Numbered from the stretch's first letter, positions 7,853 through 18,205 are shown. The stretch is 64,000 nucleotides of DNA from Nakamurella flavida (GCF_030811475.1 NZ_JAUSQV010000001.1:3669001-3733000), one strand, 5' to 3'. Translations and numbers: made by a program. Notes: generated by a model not told the origin, from the sequence alone.

Positions 7853-8380
7853 TCAGCGCCGCGGGAGGGTGGTGGGCTGGACGGCGCCCTGGGTCGCCGT
7901 CTCCGGGGTGTGGGTGGCGGCGTACTTCAGGGTGGACGCGGTCTCCGTCAGCGAGGCGATGGTCTGCTCGGGCTTCTTGATCTGCTTGACCTTGCGCCAG
8001 CCGAGGAACGCCAGGGCACCGGCCGCCAGCACCATCACGATGAACACGATGGCGAAGGCCAGCGATCGGGGCAGCCAGATGGCGAGGATCTCGCCGATCA
8101 TGAAGAAGAAGAAGAAGAGGGAGAACACCCCGATGGCGGCGGCGAGTCCGAAGAAGATGCCGCCGCGCACCCCGCTCTTGACGCTGGCGGTGACCTCCAT
8201 CTTGGCCAGCTCGATCTCCGAGCGGACCAGGGTGGACATGTGCTCGGTGGCCTGCTTGACCAGCGAGCCCATCGAGGCGGAACGATCCACGTCCGGCTCG
8301 GTGACCAGCGGGATCGCGGCGTTCGCCGCCCCGGGCACGGTCAACCGGTTCGTCTGGTGGGGGGTCCCGGACATCGCCAC
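7853..8380 (-). CDS. Phage holin family (actinobacterial DUF1469-type) membrane protein
   Basis: A 175-residue protein with two transmembrane helices in the middle (GIFFGLAAAIGVFSLFFFFF and SLAFAIVFIVMVLAAGALAF) after an amphipathic helix STLVRSEIELAKMEV, the pattern of the Phage_holin_3_6/DUF1469 family. In M. tuberculosis Rv3669 holds this position. The name holin is historical; members are chromosomal membrane proteins of unknown role. I chose the GTG at 8380 because GAGGAG lies 6 nt upstream; the ATG at 8374 is also possible. A run of five TTC codons encodes five consecutive Phe. Confidence 0.82.
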   Translation of the reverse strand: MAMSGTPHQTNRLTVPGAANAAIPLVTEPDVDRSASMGSLVKQATEHMSTLVRSEIELAKMEVTASVKSGVRGGIFFGLAAAIGVFSLFFFFFMIGEILAIWLPRSLAFAIVFIVMVLAAGALAFLGWRKVKQIKKPEQTIASLTETASTLKYAATHTPETATQGAVQPTTLPRR

Positions 8381-8534
8381 GGCGGGCTCCTCGATCGCTT
8401 CGTCACAACGGTGATGGCGCGACCGGGGCACCGCATCGTCCCGGCCGGCCGCAGGTCTGGGGGTCATCGTGCCACGCCGACCGGGTCCCGACCGCCCCCA
8501 GGGGGCCGCGTCGGGATCCGGTCGGCCGGTGTCG

Positions 8535-10607
<2,073 letters not shown>

Positions 10608-10820
10608 GGTTGCTCCTTCTCGGCGTCGAGTGCGCCCACCATCGTCTTCGCCGGGTGCGTGCGGGACGCGCCGCAGTGTCCGGTGGTGGGTTGCCGCGAC
10701 GGTATCCCCGCCGTCCGGGCCGCGCCACAGTGCCCCGACCCGACCCTGGTGGGGAGCACGAGTATCCCTGCACAGCAACATTTCTCGGTGGGGAACCGCC
10801 CGGGCGGCTAGGGTGCCACG

Positions 10821-11549
10821 GTGACTGCTGCGTGGCCCGACCTGCTCGCCCTGCCCGACGTGCGGGCCGCCGCCGAGCAGGCGGAGACGACGGTGGCGGC
10901 GATCTACCGGCACCCGGCCAACCTGCGTGGGTGGCCCCGGACCGCGGCCGCGGCGTCCGTGCGGGCCGCGCGGGCCTCCGCCCTGCTGGACGGCGGTCCC
11001 GGCCGGATGGACGACGAGGTCGCCGTCGTGCAGGACCCGGTGTTGGCCGGCGCGCTGCGGGTGGCGGCCGAACTCGCCGCGCTGGTACCGGTCTGGCGCC
11101 GGGCGCCCCTGCAGGCGCTCGCCCGGCTGCACACCCTGGCCGCCGCCGACCTGGTGACGGAGGGGGAACTGGGGCGACCCCGGGAGGACGCGGGCCCCCG
11201 GGCCCGATTGGTCCGGGTGGGGCGGTTGGTCCTCGATCCGCCCTGGCCGTCGGCGGTGACGGTGGCTGTCGTGCACGCCGAACTGCTGGCCGTCAGCCCC
11301 TTCGTCGGCGCCAACGGTGTGCTGGCCCGGGCCGCCGCCCGACTCACCGCGATGACGGCGGGGTTGGACCCCCGCGGCCTCGGCGTGCCCGAGGCGGGTT
11401 TCCTCGCCGCGGGACCGGGCTACGACGCCGCCCTGGAGGCCTACCGGATCGGTGCGCCGGACGGCGTGCGGGAGTGGGTGCTGCTCTGCTGCCGGGCTCA
11501 GCTCCAGGGGGCGCGGGAGGCCCGTTCGGTGGCCGACACGCTGGCCTGA
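10821..11549 (+). CDS. Degenerate Fic-domain protein
   Basis: A 242-residue, Ala-rich helical protein. Residues 159-170 (SPFVGANGVLAR) align in length and register with the Fic motif HPFxEGNGRxxR, but the catalytic His is Ser159 and the first Arg is Val167; Pro, Phe, Asn, Gly and the final Arg are kept. AMPylation by the usual mechanism is therefore not expected. Related actinobacterial proteins are often labelled oxidoreductase without evidence. A TAGGGT box 6 nt before the GTG suggests a leaderless mRNA. It lies beside the 6C RNA and the ssd-tad locus. Function unknown. Confidence 0.7.
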   Translation: MTAAWPDLLALPDVRAAAEQAETTVAAIYRHPANLRGWPRTAAAASVRAARASALLDGGPGRMDDEVAVVQDPVLAGALRVAAELAALVPVWRRAPLQALARLHTLAAADLVTEGELGRPREDAGPRARLVRVGRLVLDPPWPSAVTVAVVHAELLAVSPFVGANGVLARAAARLTAMTAGLDPRGLGVPEAGFLAAGPGYDAALEAYRIGAPDGVREWVLLCCRAQLQGAREARSVADTLA

Positions 11550-12275
11550 CCGTCCCCACCGGGGTGAACCTCGCCCTCGGCGGCCGATCCGGACAATCCG
11601 GTTCCAGGCTGACCGGGTGAAATCCGGCGCGGCGCAGCGGAGAAAGTCCTCGGAGCGACTCCGGGGCGGGACCTCCCGGGATGGGCCGTTGCGCCGGGCT
11701 TCGGGGCGGGGGGCACGCCCGACCGGGTGGTTCCGGGCTCCGCCCGGGGCTCCGACCGCAGTGCGGCCGGCTGTGTCGGGGCCGTGACGGCCGATCGTGG
11801 GGGAGGGTCTCCGGGCGGTCCGGGACGCGGGGAGGAGTACGGGGGTCGAAGGGCCGACCCGCGTGGCCGACCGGGGGCCCGGAGACAGGCGTCCGGGGAC
11901 ATGAGACGGCGCCCCACCTGCGGTGGGGCGCCGTCGGCGCAGAATCCCGGCTACCAGGCTGCACCACTGCTCGTCGTAATGGGCGTCACGATTGTCGTCA
12001 TCGCCCCGACGACGTACCTCCGCGGTTCATGGCGGTGAGTGGGTACCGGTATCCACGTCGGAGAGCTCCGATCGGGGTGGGCGGCATTTCTCTCCCATGC
12101 CGTCCCCGGCCGAACGGGGGTCCCTGAGTCAGTGATACTCCGCGACCCGTTGTCCGGCAAGCGAAGACGGGCCCAGGGTCCACCCTGACCGATTCAGATG
12201 CACCCGAATGAGCGAGCGGATGTCGGTGCGGCTCATGATCGTTCCGAGACCGGTCCGTTTCGGCTGCGCCGCAGG
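11550..12275. other. Long intergenic region with one strong hairpin
   Basis: About 730 bp between the Fic-like gene and the 6C promoter hold no convincing gene. Open frames here have no ribosome site and no recognisable product. One short plus-strand frame ending at 12038 contains a hydrophobic stretch (APLLVVMGVTIVVIAP) encoded around 11960-12010, but its only ATG upstream lies in front of a perfect hairpin. The hairpin at 11905-11935 is listed separately. The region may hold a promoter or small RNA on either strand. Confidence 0.4.
11905..11935. terminator. Perfect 14-bp hairpin, possible terminator
   Basis: Arms 11905-11918 (GACGGCGCCCCACC) and 11922-11935 are perfectly complementary with a 3-nt loop. 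No T tract follows on the plus strand; read on the minus strand it is followed by TCATGTCC. It could end an unannotated transcript in this gap. Confidence 0.5.
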
Positions 12276-12305
12276 ATGACGGCGTCGACGGAACGGGGTT
12301 ACAGT
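12276..12305 (+). promoter_or_regulatory. Promoter of the 6C RNA
   Basis: ATGACG at 12276-12281 (4 of 6 matches to TTGACA) is followed after 18 bp by TACAGT at 12300-12305, a good -10. Transcription would start near 12311-12313, exactly at the foot of the first 6C stem. Confidence 0.6.
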
Positions 12306-12310
12306 GGTCG

Positions 12311-12413
12311 AGTCGGCCTCCACCCCCCCGGAGCCGACCACCCGGTTCAGCTCAACCCCCCGGAGCTGAACCCCCGCGACCCCCGCCCTCCCCCCTGGCG
12401 GGGGTCGCGCCTT
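12311..12413 (+). ncRNA. 6C small RNA (three C-rich hairpin loops)
   Basis: Three consecutive hairpins each expose a run of at least six C. Hairpin 1: GTCGGC..TCC with GGA..GCCGAC, loop A-C7 (12312-12338). Hairpin 2: GTTCAGCTC with GAGCTGAAC, loop with six C (12345-12371). Hairpin 3: GCGACCCCCGCC with GGCGGGGGTCGC, loop CTC6T (12376-12408), followed by CCTTACTTCC and likely the terminator. This is the actinobacterial 6C motif, called B11/ncRv13660c in M. tuberculosis, where it also lies next to ssd (Rv3660c). Family members are thought to pair through the C-rich loops with G-rich ribosome-binding regions of target mRNAs. Confidence 0.9.
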
Positions 12414-12717
12414 ACTTCCGGCCGGTGTCCGCTCCCGCCCGAACCCCGTCGAGGCCACGTTGCTTCCGGGCACGCCAGGAATGTCCCCGGAGCGGCCGGC
12501 GGGTCGATATCCGGCACGGCGGGGAAAAGGCGTCGTCCGCGTGAATATCAATGCACGGCGAAGCCTTACCGCAAGGCCTTGCGGACGGGCGGTGTCGGAT
12601 CCGTCCCCATGTCCGGATTCCTTGCACAAACCCGGCGGCCGCCTCGCTCCTGCGGTGCGGTCACCGGTGCACTGCGACGGCACGGTCCCGCCCGGGACCC
12701 GGACGGACAGGCCCGCC
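12414..12717. other. Leader region between 6C RNA and ssd
   Basis: About 300 bp without a supported gene. Open frames run through from upstream but lack starts with ribosome sites. I see no convincing promoter, although ssd is expected to have one here because the 6C RNA ends at a strong terminator. Confidence 0.4.
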
Positions 12718-13776
12718 ATGCCGCCACGCCCCCTCGTCGTCACCGACGACGACCACGTCCTCGACGACGTCCTGCGCATCGCGGCCGCCGCCGGGGTGGA
12801 GATGGGCCACGGGCGGGACCCGTCCCATCGCTCCGCCTGGCGTGCCGCCTCGGTGGTCGTCCTGGATGCGGCGCTGGTGCCGCGGGCCGTGGCGGCCGGT
12901 CTGCCGCGCCGCGCCGCGGTGGTCGTGGTCACCACCGGGGAGCTCGGGTCCGCGGTGCTGCAGGACTGCGTCCGACTCGGCGTCAGCGACACCCTGTACC
13001 TGCCGCAGGACCAGGACCGCATGGTCGACCTGCTGGTCGATGCGACCGACGACGGTCCCGGGGGCGGGCGCAGCGTCGCCTTCATGGGGGCCTGCGGTGG
13101 GGCGGGGGCGTCCGTGCTCGCCGTGGCCACGGCCGTGGCGGCCGCCCGCCGGGGCGCGGAGGCCCTGCTCCTGGACGCCGATCCGTGGGGCGCCGGTCTC
13201 GATCTGCTGCTCGGGGTCGAGCAGGACCACGGCATGCGGTGGGAGGACCTCGTCGTCGGCGGCCGACTGGCCGCCGCCACTCTGCGTCGCGCCCTGCCCA
13301 CCGCCGACGTCGGGCGGTCCGTCGTGCCCGTCCTGGCCCCACGCCGGGTGGGCGGCGAGGCGGTCGGTCCGTCGGCGGTGTCCGCCGTCCTGGACGCGGG
13401 TCGGCGCGCCGGGGGCACGACCGTGCTGGACGTGCCGCGTCCGCCGGCGGAGACCGCGGCCGTCCTCGAGACGGTCGACCTGGCCGTCCTGGTCGTCCCG
13501 GCCGACGTCCGGGGGTGCTTCGCCGCGGACCGGGTCGTCCGTCACCTGCGCGGGGCGGGGATCGACTGCGCTCTGGTCGTGCGGGGCCCCGCTCCGGGAA
13601 ACCTCGGAGCCGACGAGGTCGCGGAGTCCCTGGGGCTGTCCCTGCTGGCGACCCTGCGGTCACAGCCCTCGCTGGCGCGGGAGATCGAGCAGTCCCGCGT
13701 CCCCGGTGCCGAGGCGCGCAGCGCGTTGGCCCGCACCGCCGAGATCGTGCTGGACCACCTGGATGTGGGTCGATGA
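12718..13776 (+). CDS. ssd: Septum site-determining/CpaE-like protein of the Tad locus
   Basis: A 352-residue MinD/CpaE-like protein equivalent to Rv3660c (Ssd). An N-terminal receiver-like region (1-110) precedes a P-loop fold whose deviant Walker A reads GACGGAGAS (124-132), lacking the Lys expected in KGGxGKT, then LLLDADPWGAGLD. Family members sit at the head of Tad pilus loci and are thought to position the secretion machine; overproduction of mycobacterial Ssd blocks septum formation. The stop overlaps the tadA ATG, so the two are translationally coupled. The ATG at 12718 has only weak ribosome-site support. Confidence 0.85.
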   Translation: MPPRPLVVTDDDHVLDDVLRIAAAAGVEMGHGRDPSHRSAWRAASVVVLDAALVPRAVAAGLPRRAAVVVVTTGELGSAVLQDCVRLGVSDTLYLPQDQDRMVDLLVDATDDGPGGGRSVAFMGACGGAGASVLAVATAVAAARRGAEALLLDADPWGAGLDLLLGVEQDHGMRWEDLVVGGRLAAATLRRALPTADVGRSVVPVLAPRRVGGEAVGPSAVSAVLDAGRRAGGTTVLDVPRPPAETAAVLETVDLAVLVVPADVRGCFAADRVVRHLRGAGIDCALVVRGPAPGNLGADEVAESLGLSLLATLRSQPSLAREIEQSRVPGAEARSALARTAEIVLDHLDVGR

Positions 13777-14972
13777 GCCCCGGCCGTGCGGGCGTCGGCC
13801 CGCCGGACGCCACCGCGCTGACCGAGGGCATGGTCGAACGGGTGCAACGTCGACTCGTCCAGGAGCGGGCCGACCCGACGTCGACGGCGGTGGCCCGGGC
13901 CCTGCGTGCAGAGCTCCCCGTCCTGGTCTCCGATGCCGAGATGGTCGGCCTCATCCGCGGTGTGCAGCGGGAACTGGTGGGCACCGGCCCGCTGGCCGAT
14001 CTGCTCGCCGATCCCGCCACCACCGATGTCGTGGTCAACGGGCCCCGGGACGTCCGGGTCGACCGCGGGAACGGTTGGGAGGCCACCACGGTGACCTTCG
14101 CCGACGAGGCCGCCGTGCAGCGCCTGGCCCGCAGGCTCGCCGCGACCGCCGGACGCCGGCTCGACGACGCCCGCCCCTTCGTGGACGCCCAGTTGCCCGA
14201 CGGCGCGCGACTGCACGCGGTCCTCGCTCCCGTCGCCACCGGCGGCACCTGTCTGTCCCTGCGCGTCCTGCGTCCGGTGCGCCACGACCTCACCACCCTC
14301 GAGCGGTCCGGCGGCCTCCCCGGGGTCACCGCTCCGGCGATCGCCGCGATCGTCCGTGCTCGGCTGGCCTTCCTGGTCAGCGGCGGGACCGGGTCGGGGA
14401 AGACGACCCTGCTCGGCGCGATGATCGGTTCGGTGGCTCCCGCCGACCGGGTGGTCGTCGTCGAGGACGCAGCCGAGCTGGCGCCGCCCCATCCGCACGT
14501 CCTGCACATGGTGGCCCGGCCGGCCAATGTCGAAGGGGTCGGCGCCGTACTGCTGCGGGACCTCGTCCGCCAGGCGCTGAGGATGCGACCCGATCGCATC
14601 GTGGTCGGGGAGGTGCGCGGGGACGAGGTGGTCGACCTGCTCGCCGCCCTGAACACCGGACACGAGGGCGGAGCGGGCACCGTGCACGCCAACACCGCAG
14701 CCGATGTCCCGCAACGGATCGAGGCGCTGGCCGCCGCGGCCGGGCTCCCGCGGGCGGCGGCCCACGCTCAGCTGGGGGCCGCGGTCCAGGTCGTCCTGCA
14801 TCTGACCCGGCGGGGCTCGCGGCGGGTGCTGGGGGAGATCGCCGTGCTGCAGCGGGATGCCGACGGGCTGGTGACGGCCCGGCCGGCCGTGGTGGACGGG
14901 CTGCCGGTGGAGCCGGGCGCTTCGCTGCTGGCCGCCGTCCTCCGGCAGCGTGAGGTCGCCGCACCGTGGTGA
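13773..14972 (+). CDS. tadA: TadA/CpaF-type pilus assembly ATPase
   Basis: A 399-residue secretion ATPase of the TadA/VirB11 family (Rv3659c equivalent) that powers assembly of Flp-type pili at the cytoplasmic face. Walker A is SGGTGSGKTTL with Lys210, then the Asp box VVVVEDAAEL, a Walker B region RPDRIVVGEVRGDEV and the His box NTGHEGGAGTVHANT. The N-terminal domain (1-180) has the DVVVNGP strand common to TadA proteins. The ATG overlaps the ssd stop and the stop overlaps the tadB start region, so the whole block is one operon. Confidence 0.95.
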   Translation: MSPGRAGVGPPDATALTEGMVERVQRRLVQERADPTSTAVARALRAELPVLVSDAEMVGLIRGVQRELVGTGPLADLLADPATTDVVVNGPRDVRVDRGNGWEATTVTFADEAAVQRLARRLAATAGRRLDDARPFVDAQLPDGARLHAVLAPVATGGTCLSLRVLRPVRHDLTTLERSGGLPGVTAPAIAAIVRARLAFLVSGGTGSGKTTLLGAMIGSVAPADRVVVVEDAAELAPPHPHVLHMVARPANVEGVGAVLLRDLVRQALRMRPDRIVVGEVRGDEVVDLLAALNTGHEGGAGTVHANTAADVPQRIEALAAAAGLPRAAAHAQLGAAVQVVLHLTRRGSRRVLGEIAVLQRDADGLVTARPAVVDGLPVEPGASLLAAVLRQREVAAPW

Positions 14973-15775
14973 TCGCGCTGCTGGCCGCAGCAGGGTTGCT
15001 GTGCTGGCCGGGCCGACGGCGGGTCCCTCCCCGACACCGCCGGGGAGGGGACGGCGACCACCCGACCCGCACCGGTCGGTGGCCCTCAGCGCGTGCCGTG
15101 CGGGTGAGGCCGGGAATGCTGGCCGCCGCCGCTGGGGCAGGTCTCTGGACGCTGGCCGGGGTGGCGCCGGCCGCGGCCGGCGCCGCCGCGGTGTGGACGA
15201 CGGCAACGCTGGTGCGCAGGGCGCTGGACGCCCGCCGCACCGGGAGGGAGCGCACGGATCTCGTTGCCGCACTGGGCATGGTGACGCGGGATCTGCAGGC
15301 CGGTGCCCCGCCGGTCCGGGCCCTGTCGGCGGCGGCCGCGACGGGTCAGGGCGCGGCTCGGGCCGTTCTCGAGGGGGTGGCGGCGACGGCCGGCGATGTG
15401 ACAGGACCGGGTCGCACTCCCTCCGGTTCCGTCCGGCAGGTGGTGGGGGAGCGCCTGTCCGCGTGCTGGGCGGTCTCCCACCGGCACGGTCTTCCGCTGG
15501 CGCGGTTGGTCGAGGCCCTCCGGGTCGATCTGCAGTCCGAGGTGGATCGGATCGAGGCGCGGAACGCGGAAGCCGCCGGTCCCCGGCTGTCCGGGCATCT
15601 GCTCGCGGCCCTGCCCGCCCTGGGGCTGCTACTCGGGGCCGGCATGGGAGCGGACCCGATCCGGGTGCTCACGGCGACGACGGTGGGTCAACTCCTGCTG
15701 GTCGGTGGGGTGCTGCTGACGTGCGTGGGCCTGCTCTGGACCGACCGGCTCGTCGCCGGCCCGGGCCGGCGGTGA
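14966..15775 (+). CDS. tadB: TadB-like pilus platform membrane protein
   Basis: A 269-residue membrane protein of the type II/IV secretion F domain family (Rv3658c position). Two N-terminal hydrophobic segments (MVIALLAAAGLLCW and the Ala-rich stretch near 55-75) are followed by a cytoplasmic region with the GxxPxxAL-type motif AGAPPVRALSAA and RHGLPLARLVEAL, then two C-terminal helices (ALPALGLLLGAGMG and TTVGQLLLVGGVLLTCVGLLW). It would form the inner-membrane platform with TadC. The GTG start lies inside the end of tadA; a second GTG follows at once. The stop overlaps the tadC GTG. Confidence 0.87.
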   Translation: MVIALLAAAGLLCWPGRRRVPPRHRRGGDGDHPTRTGRWPSARAVRVRPGMLAAAAGAGLWTLAGVAPAAAGAAAVWTTATLVRRALDARRTGRERTDLVAALGMVTRDLQAGAPPVRALSAAAATGQGAARAVLEGVAATAGDVTGPGRTPSGSVRQVVGERLSACWAVSHRHGLPLARLVEALRVDLQSEVDRIEARNAEAAGPRLSGHLLAALPALGLLLGAGMGADPIRVLTATTVGQLLLVGGVLLTCVGLLWTDRLVAGPGRR

Positions 15776-16560
15776 CCGGGTCCGGCGCGGCGCTCGTCGC
15801 TCTGCTGCTGTCGTCCGCTCTACTGGTGCTGCCGGACCGACCGCGGGGCCTCGTCGCCGGGCGGACCGGCAGGGGGCGGAGCTCGCCCCGCATCCGCGGC
15901 CCCGTCGGACGCGGCCTGCTCGCCGCCGCCGGGGTGGCCGGCGCCGGGCTGCTCGTCGTCCCCGGGCAGTGGTGGGTGGTGCTCCCGCTCGCCGCGGCCG
16001 CGGGCGGTTGGGTGGCGCGGAGCGCGGGCCGGGCGACCCCGGTCGAGTCGGCCGCCCAGCGGTCCTGGCTGGTGACCCACGGGGAAGTGCTGGCGGCCTG
16101 TCTGGAATCCGGTCTGGCGATGTCGGCGGCGTTGACCGCCGCCGGCACGGTGGCCACCCGCGGGACGGACCCGTCCGATCTCCCCCCGCCCGGTGGGCCC
16201 GGGCAATCACCCGGAGGGCGGGGCGGTCATCCGGCCGTCGTCCTCGACGCGGTCGCGGCGATGCTGGCCCTCGGAGCCGCCGCGGACACCGCCTGGCGTC
16301 CGGCCGACGCCGATCCCCGCCTGGCCGATCTGGCCGGCGCCGCGCGACGTTCCGCCGACGGCGGCTCGGCGCTCGCCCGGGCCGTTCGGGAGCACGTGAC
16401 CGCCCTCCGCGGGGAATCGGCGGCGGCGGACCGACGCGCCGCCGGCCGCAGCGGCGTCGTCATCACCGCTCCGCTCGGGCTCTGCTTCCTGCCCGCCTTC
16501 CTGTGCCTCGGGCTGGCCCCGGTCGTCCTGGGCCTGTTCGGCGGACTGCACCTGTTCTGA
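15772..16560 (+). CDS. tadC: TadC-like pilus platform membrane protein
   Basis: A 262-residue F-domain membrane protein matching Rv3657c in position. It begins with a hydrophobic helix (ALVALLLSSALLVL), has a second near 50-75, a long cytoplasmic region containing VLAACLESGLAMSAAL and a C-terminal pair (VVITAPLGLCFLPAFLCLGLAPVVLGLF), the last typical of TadC. A Gly/Pro-rich insertion at about 130-155 is unusual. The GTG overlaps the tadB stop (GTGA). A terminator hairpin follows at 16590, separating the ATPase/platform genes from the pilin genes. Confidence 0.85.
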   Translation: MTGSGAALVALLLSSALLVLPDRPRGLVAGRTGRGRSSPRIRGPVGRGLLAAAGVAGAGLLVVPGQWWVVLPLAAAAGGWVARSAGRATPVESAAQRSWLVTHGEVLAACLESGLAMSAALTAAGTVATRGTDPSDLPPPGGPGQSPGGRGGHPAVVLDAVAAMLALGAAADTAWRPADADPRLADLAGAARRSADGGSALARAVREHVTALRGESAAADRRAAGRSGVVITAPLGLCFLPAFLCLGLAPVVLGLFGGLHLF

Positions 16561-16589
16561 GGGACCAGGTGCAATCCGGTTCGCCGGTG

Positions 16590-16614
16590 CGCCGGCCCGC
16601 GGGACGGGCCGGCG
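16590..16614 (+). terminator. Terminator after tadC
   Basis: Arms CGCCGGCCCG (16590-16599) and CGGGCCGGCG (16605-16614) form a perfect 10-bp stem with a 5-nt loop. It lies 30 nt after the tadC stop. The remaining 250 bp before the pilin gene should hold the pilin promoter, but no clear -10/-35 pair stands out. Confidence 0.6.
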
Positions 16615-16863
16615 GTCCGGTTGCCCTTGGCATTCGGTTACCCGGTGGTTTGGTCGGACCCACGGGCAGCGGGCGTCCGGCATCCCGTCCCCGATCGGGC
16701 ATGGTCCCGTGGTGATCCATCGAATGCCGTTGTGATGCAGCAGTTGTCCCCATGTCCGTTACCCGTGCACACCCGGCCACCGGCAGGCCCGGCGACGTCG
16801 GGTGTCGACCAGGCTCGAGGTCGGGCCCGACGACGCGGCCCCAGTCGACAGAGGAGCCGAAAC

Positions 16864-17274
16864 ATGAGCCTGCACACCGTCCGTCCGGCCGAGAGCGTGC
16901 CGTGCCGATCCACCGGGCGGGGTCGGGGCGCCGTGCCGTCCGTCATGGCCGGGTCCCCGGGCTCACCTCCGGCCCCCAGCCCGGAGCCAGAGAAGCCCGG
17001 TCCTGACGGAGGTGGCGCCGGGTCCCACGCCGAGGGGGTGGGCACGCGCCCGATCGCCGACGGTGGGCGACCCCGTACCGCCGGCCGGGCACGGGCCTAC
17101 CGGGCCGATCCCGAGCTCGACCTGGCCGATGCCGGGATGAGCACCGTCGAGTACGCGGTCGGCACCGTGGTGGCCGCCGCCTTCGCCGCGGTCCTCTACA
17201 AGATCGTCACCGGCGACTCGGTGGTCGCCGGTCTCACCGCCCTGGTGCGTTCGGCGCTGGACACCGCCTTCTGA
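16864..17274 (+). CDS. Flp-like pilin (DUF4244) with a long leader
   Basis: A 136-residue DUF4244 protein (Rv3656c equivalent), the likely pilin subunit. The prepilin-peptidase-like site is ADAG/MSTVEYAVGT: Gly91 at -1 and Glu96 at +5, followed by the hydrophobic helix GTVVAAAFAAVLYKIV. The mature part would be only 45 residues. The 91-residue leader, rich in Pro, Gly and Arg, is far longer than the short leaders of Flp pilins. The ATG at 16864 has a strong site (GAGGAG, 7 nt), so the leader is probably really translated. The stop touches the next ATG, coupling it to the TadE-like genes. Confidence 0.85.
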   Translation: MSLHTVRPAESVPCRSTGRGRGAVPSVMAGSPGSPPAPSPEPEKPGPDGGGAGSHAEGVGTRPIADGGRPRTAGRARAYRADPELDLADAGMSTVEYAVGTVVAAAFAAVLYKIVTGDSVVAGLTALVRSALDTAF

Positions 17275-17681
17275 TGTCCGCCCGCCGCCACCCGCGCCCA
17301 CCGGGACCGGGGCCGTCACCGGTGCGGAGAACGGTGATCCACCCCGGGGATCGCGGCGGGGTCACGGTCGAGGCCGCGATCGGCCTCTCCGCGGTCATGG
17401 TGGTGTTGATGTGCTGCTTGAGCGGGATCGCCGTTCTCACGGCGCATCTGCGCTGTCAGGACGCCGCCCAGGAGGCGGCCAGGCTCGCCGGCCGTGGCGA
17501 CGACGCAGCGGCCCGGGCCGCGGTGACCGCCCTGGCACCGGACGGTGCCACCGTGTCCTTCACGCAGGACGGCGATCTGGTCGTCGTCACCGTCCGGGCG
17601 CCCGCACCGGGCGGAGTGCTGCCCATCGGTCCGCTGCATGCCTCGGCGGTCGCCGCCCGCGAGGACGGGGTCGCCGGGTGA
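17274..17681 (+). CDS. TadE-like minor pilin
   Basis: A 135-residue TadE-family pseudopilin (Rv3655c position). After a basic Pro-rich leader the sequence reads DRGGVTVEAAIGLSAVMVVL, with Glu33 five residues after the probable cleavage point, then a hydrophobic helix to about residue 57 and a C-terminal domain with the conserved CQDAAQEAARLAGRGD segment. TadE-like proteins are processed by the Tad prepilin peptidase and are needed for pilus assembly. No peptidase gene occurs in this window. The ATG overlaps the last base of the preceding stop; the stop overlaps the next GTG. Confidence 0.85.
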   Translation: MSARRHPRPPGPGPSPVRRTVIHPGDRGGVTVEAAIGLSAVMVVLMCCLSGIAVLTAHLRCQDAAQEAARLAGRGDDAAARAAVTALAPDGATVSFTQDGDLVVVTVRAPAPGGVLPIGPLHASAVAAREDGVAG

Positions 17682-18205
17682 ACAGGTTCGGGTGGAGACA
17701 GGGTCGGCGTCGGGCGTGGGAGGAGGACGACGGACGGACAGACCGAGGGCGACGACGCCCGCGTCCCGGTCGGTCGACGGGGTGGGGCCGGTGGCTGCGG
17801 TGGCTGCGGTGGTCGTGGCGGCGGCCGCGGCCGGATCGTTCCGTCGAGGACGGCCCGGCCGACGGCGGGGTGAGCACCGTGCTGACCTGTGCGGTCGCGG
17901 CGGTTCTGGTCGCCGTCACCGTGGTGGTGATCGGCCTGGCGGCGGCGATCGATGCGCGCGGTCGGGCGGGTGGATCCGCCGATCTTGCCGCCCTCGCCGC
18001 GGCCGGGCAGGCTCTGTCCGGATCGGAGATCGCCTGCGCCACAGCAGGTCGGGTGGCCACGGCGAACGGCGCACGGATGGTGTCCTGCCGGGTGGCGGGG
18101 CTGTGGGTGTGGATCACCACCAGTGTGCAGGTCGAGGTGGGTCTGCTCGACGGGGCCGCCACCGGGCATGCCCTGGCCGGACCCGTGGGCGAGGTCGTCG
18201 GGTGA
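17678..18205 (+). CDS. Rv3654c family TadE-like secretion protein
   Basis: A 175-residue protein matching Rv3654c in position and pattern: a long Arg/Trp-rich leader (three W-L-R-W units around 36-46), then DGGVSTVLTCAVAAVLVAVTVVVIGLAAAI as a membrane helix with Ser-Thr-Val at the pilin-like site, and the family segment ARGRAGGSADLAALAAA. Two further Cys pairs may form disulfides outside the membrane. The GTG overlaps the previous stop (GTGA). It is the last gene of the Tad cluster and converges on the deaminase gene with a 9-bp gap. Confidence 0.85.
   Translation: MNRFGWRQGRRRAWEEDDGRTDRGRRRPRPGRSTGWGRWLRWLRWSWRRPRPDRSVEDGPADGGVSTVLTCAVAAVLVAVTVVVIGLAAAIDARGRAGGSADLAALAAAGQALSGSEIACATAGRVATANGARMVSCRVAGLWVWITTSVQVEVGLLDGAATGHALAGPVGEVVG

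Noticed and set aside
10608-10820. Crp site in front of acs
   Set aside because: No GTG-N8-CAC match was found in the 213-bp gap, although acs is a Crp target in other actinobacteria.
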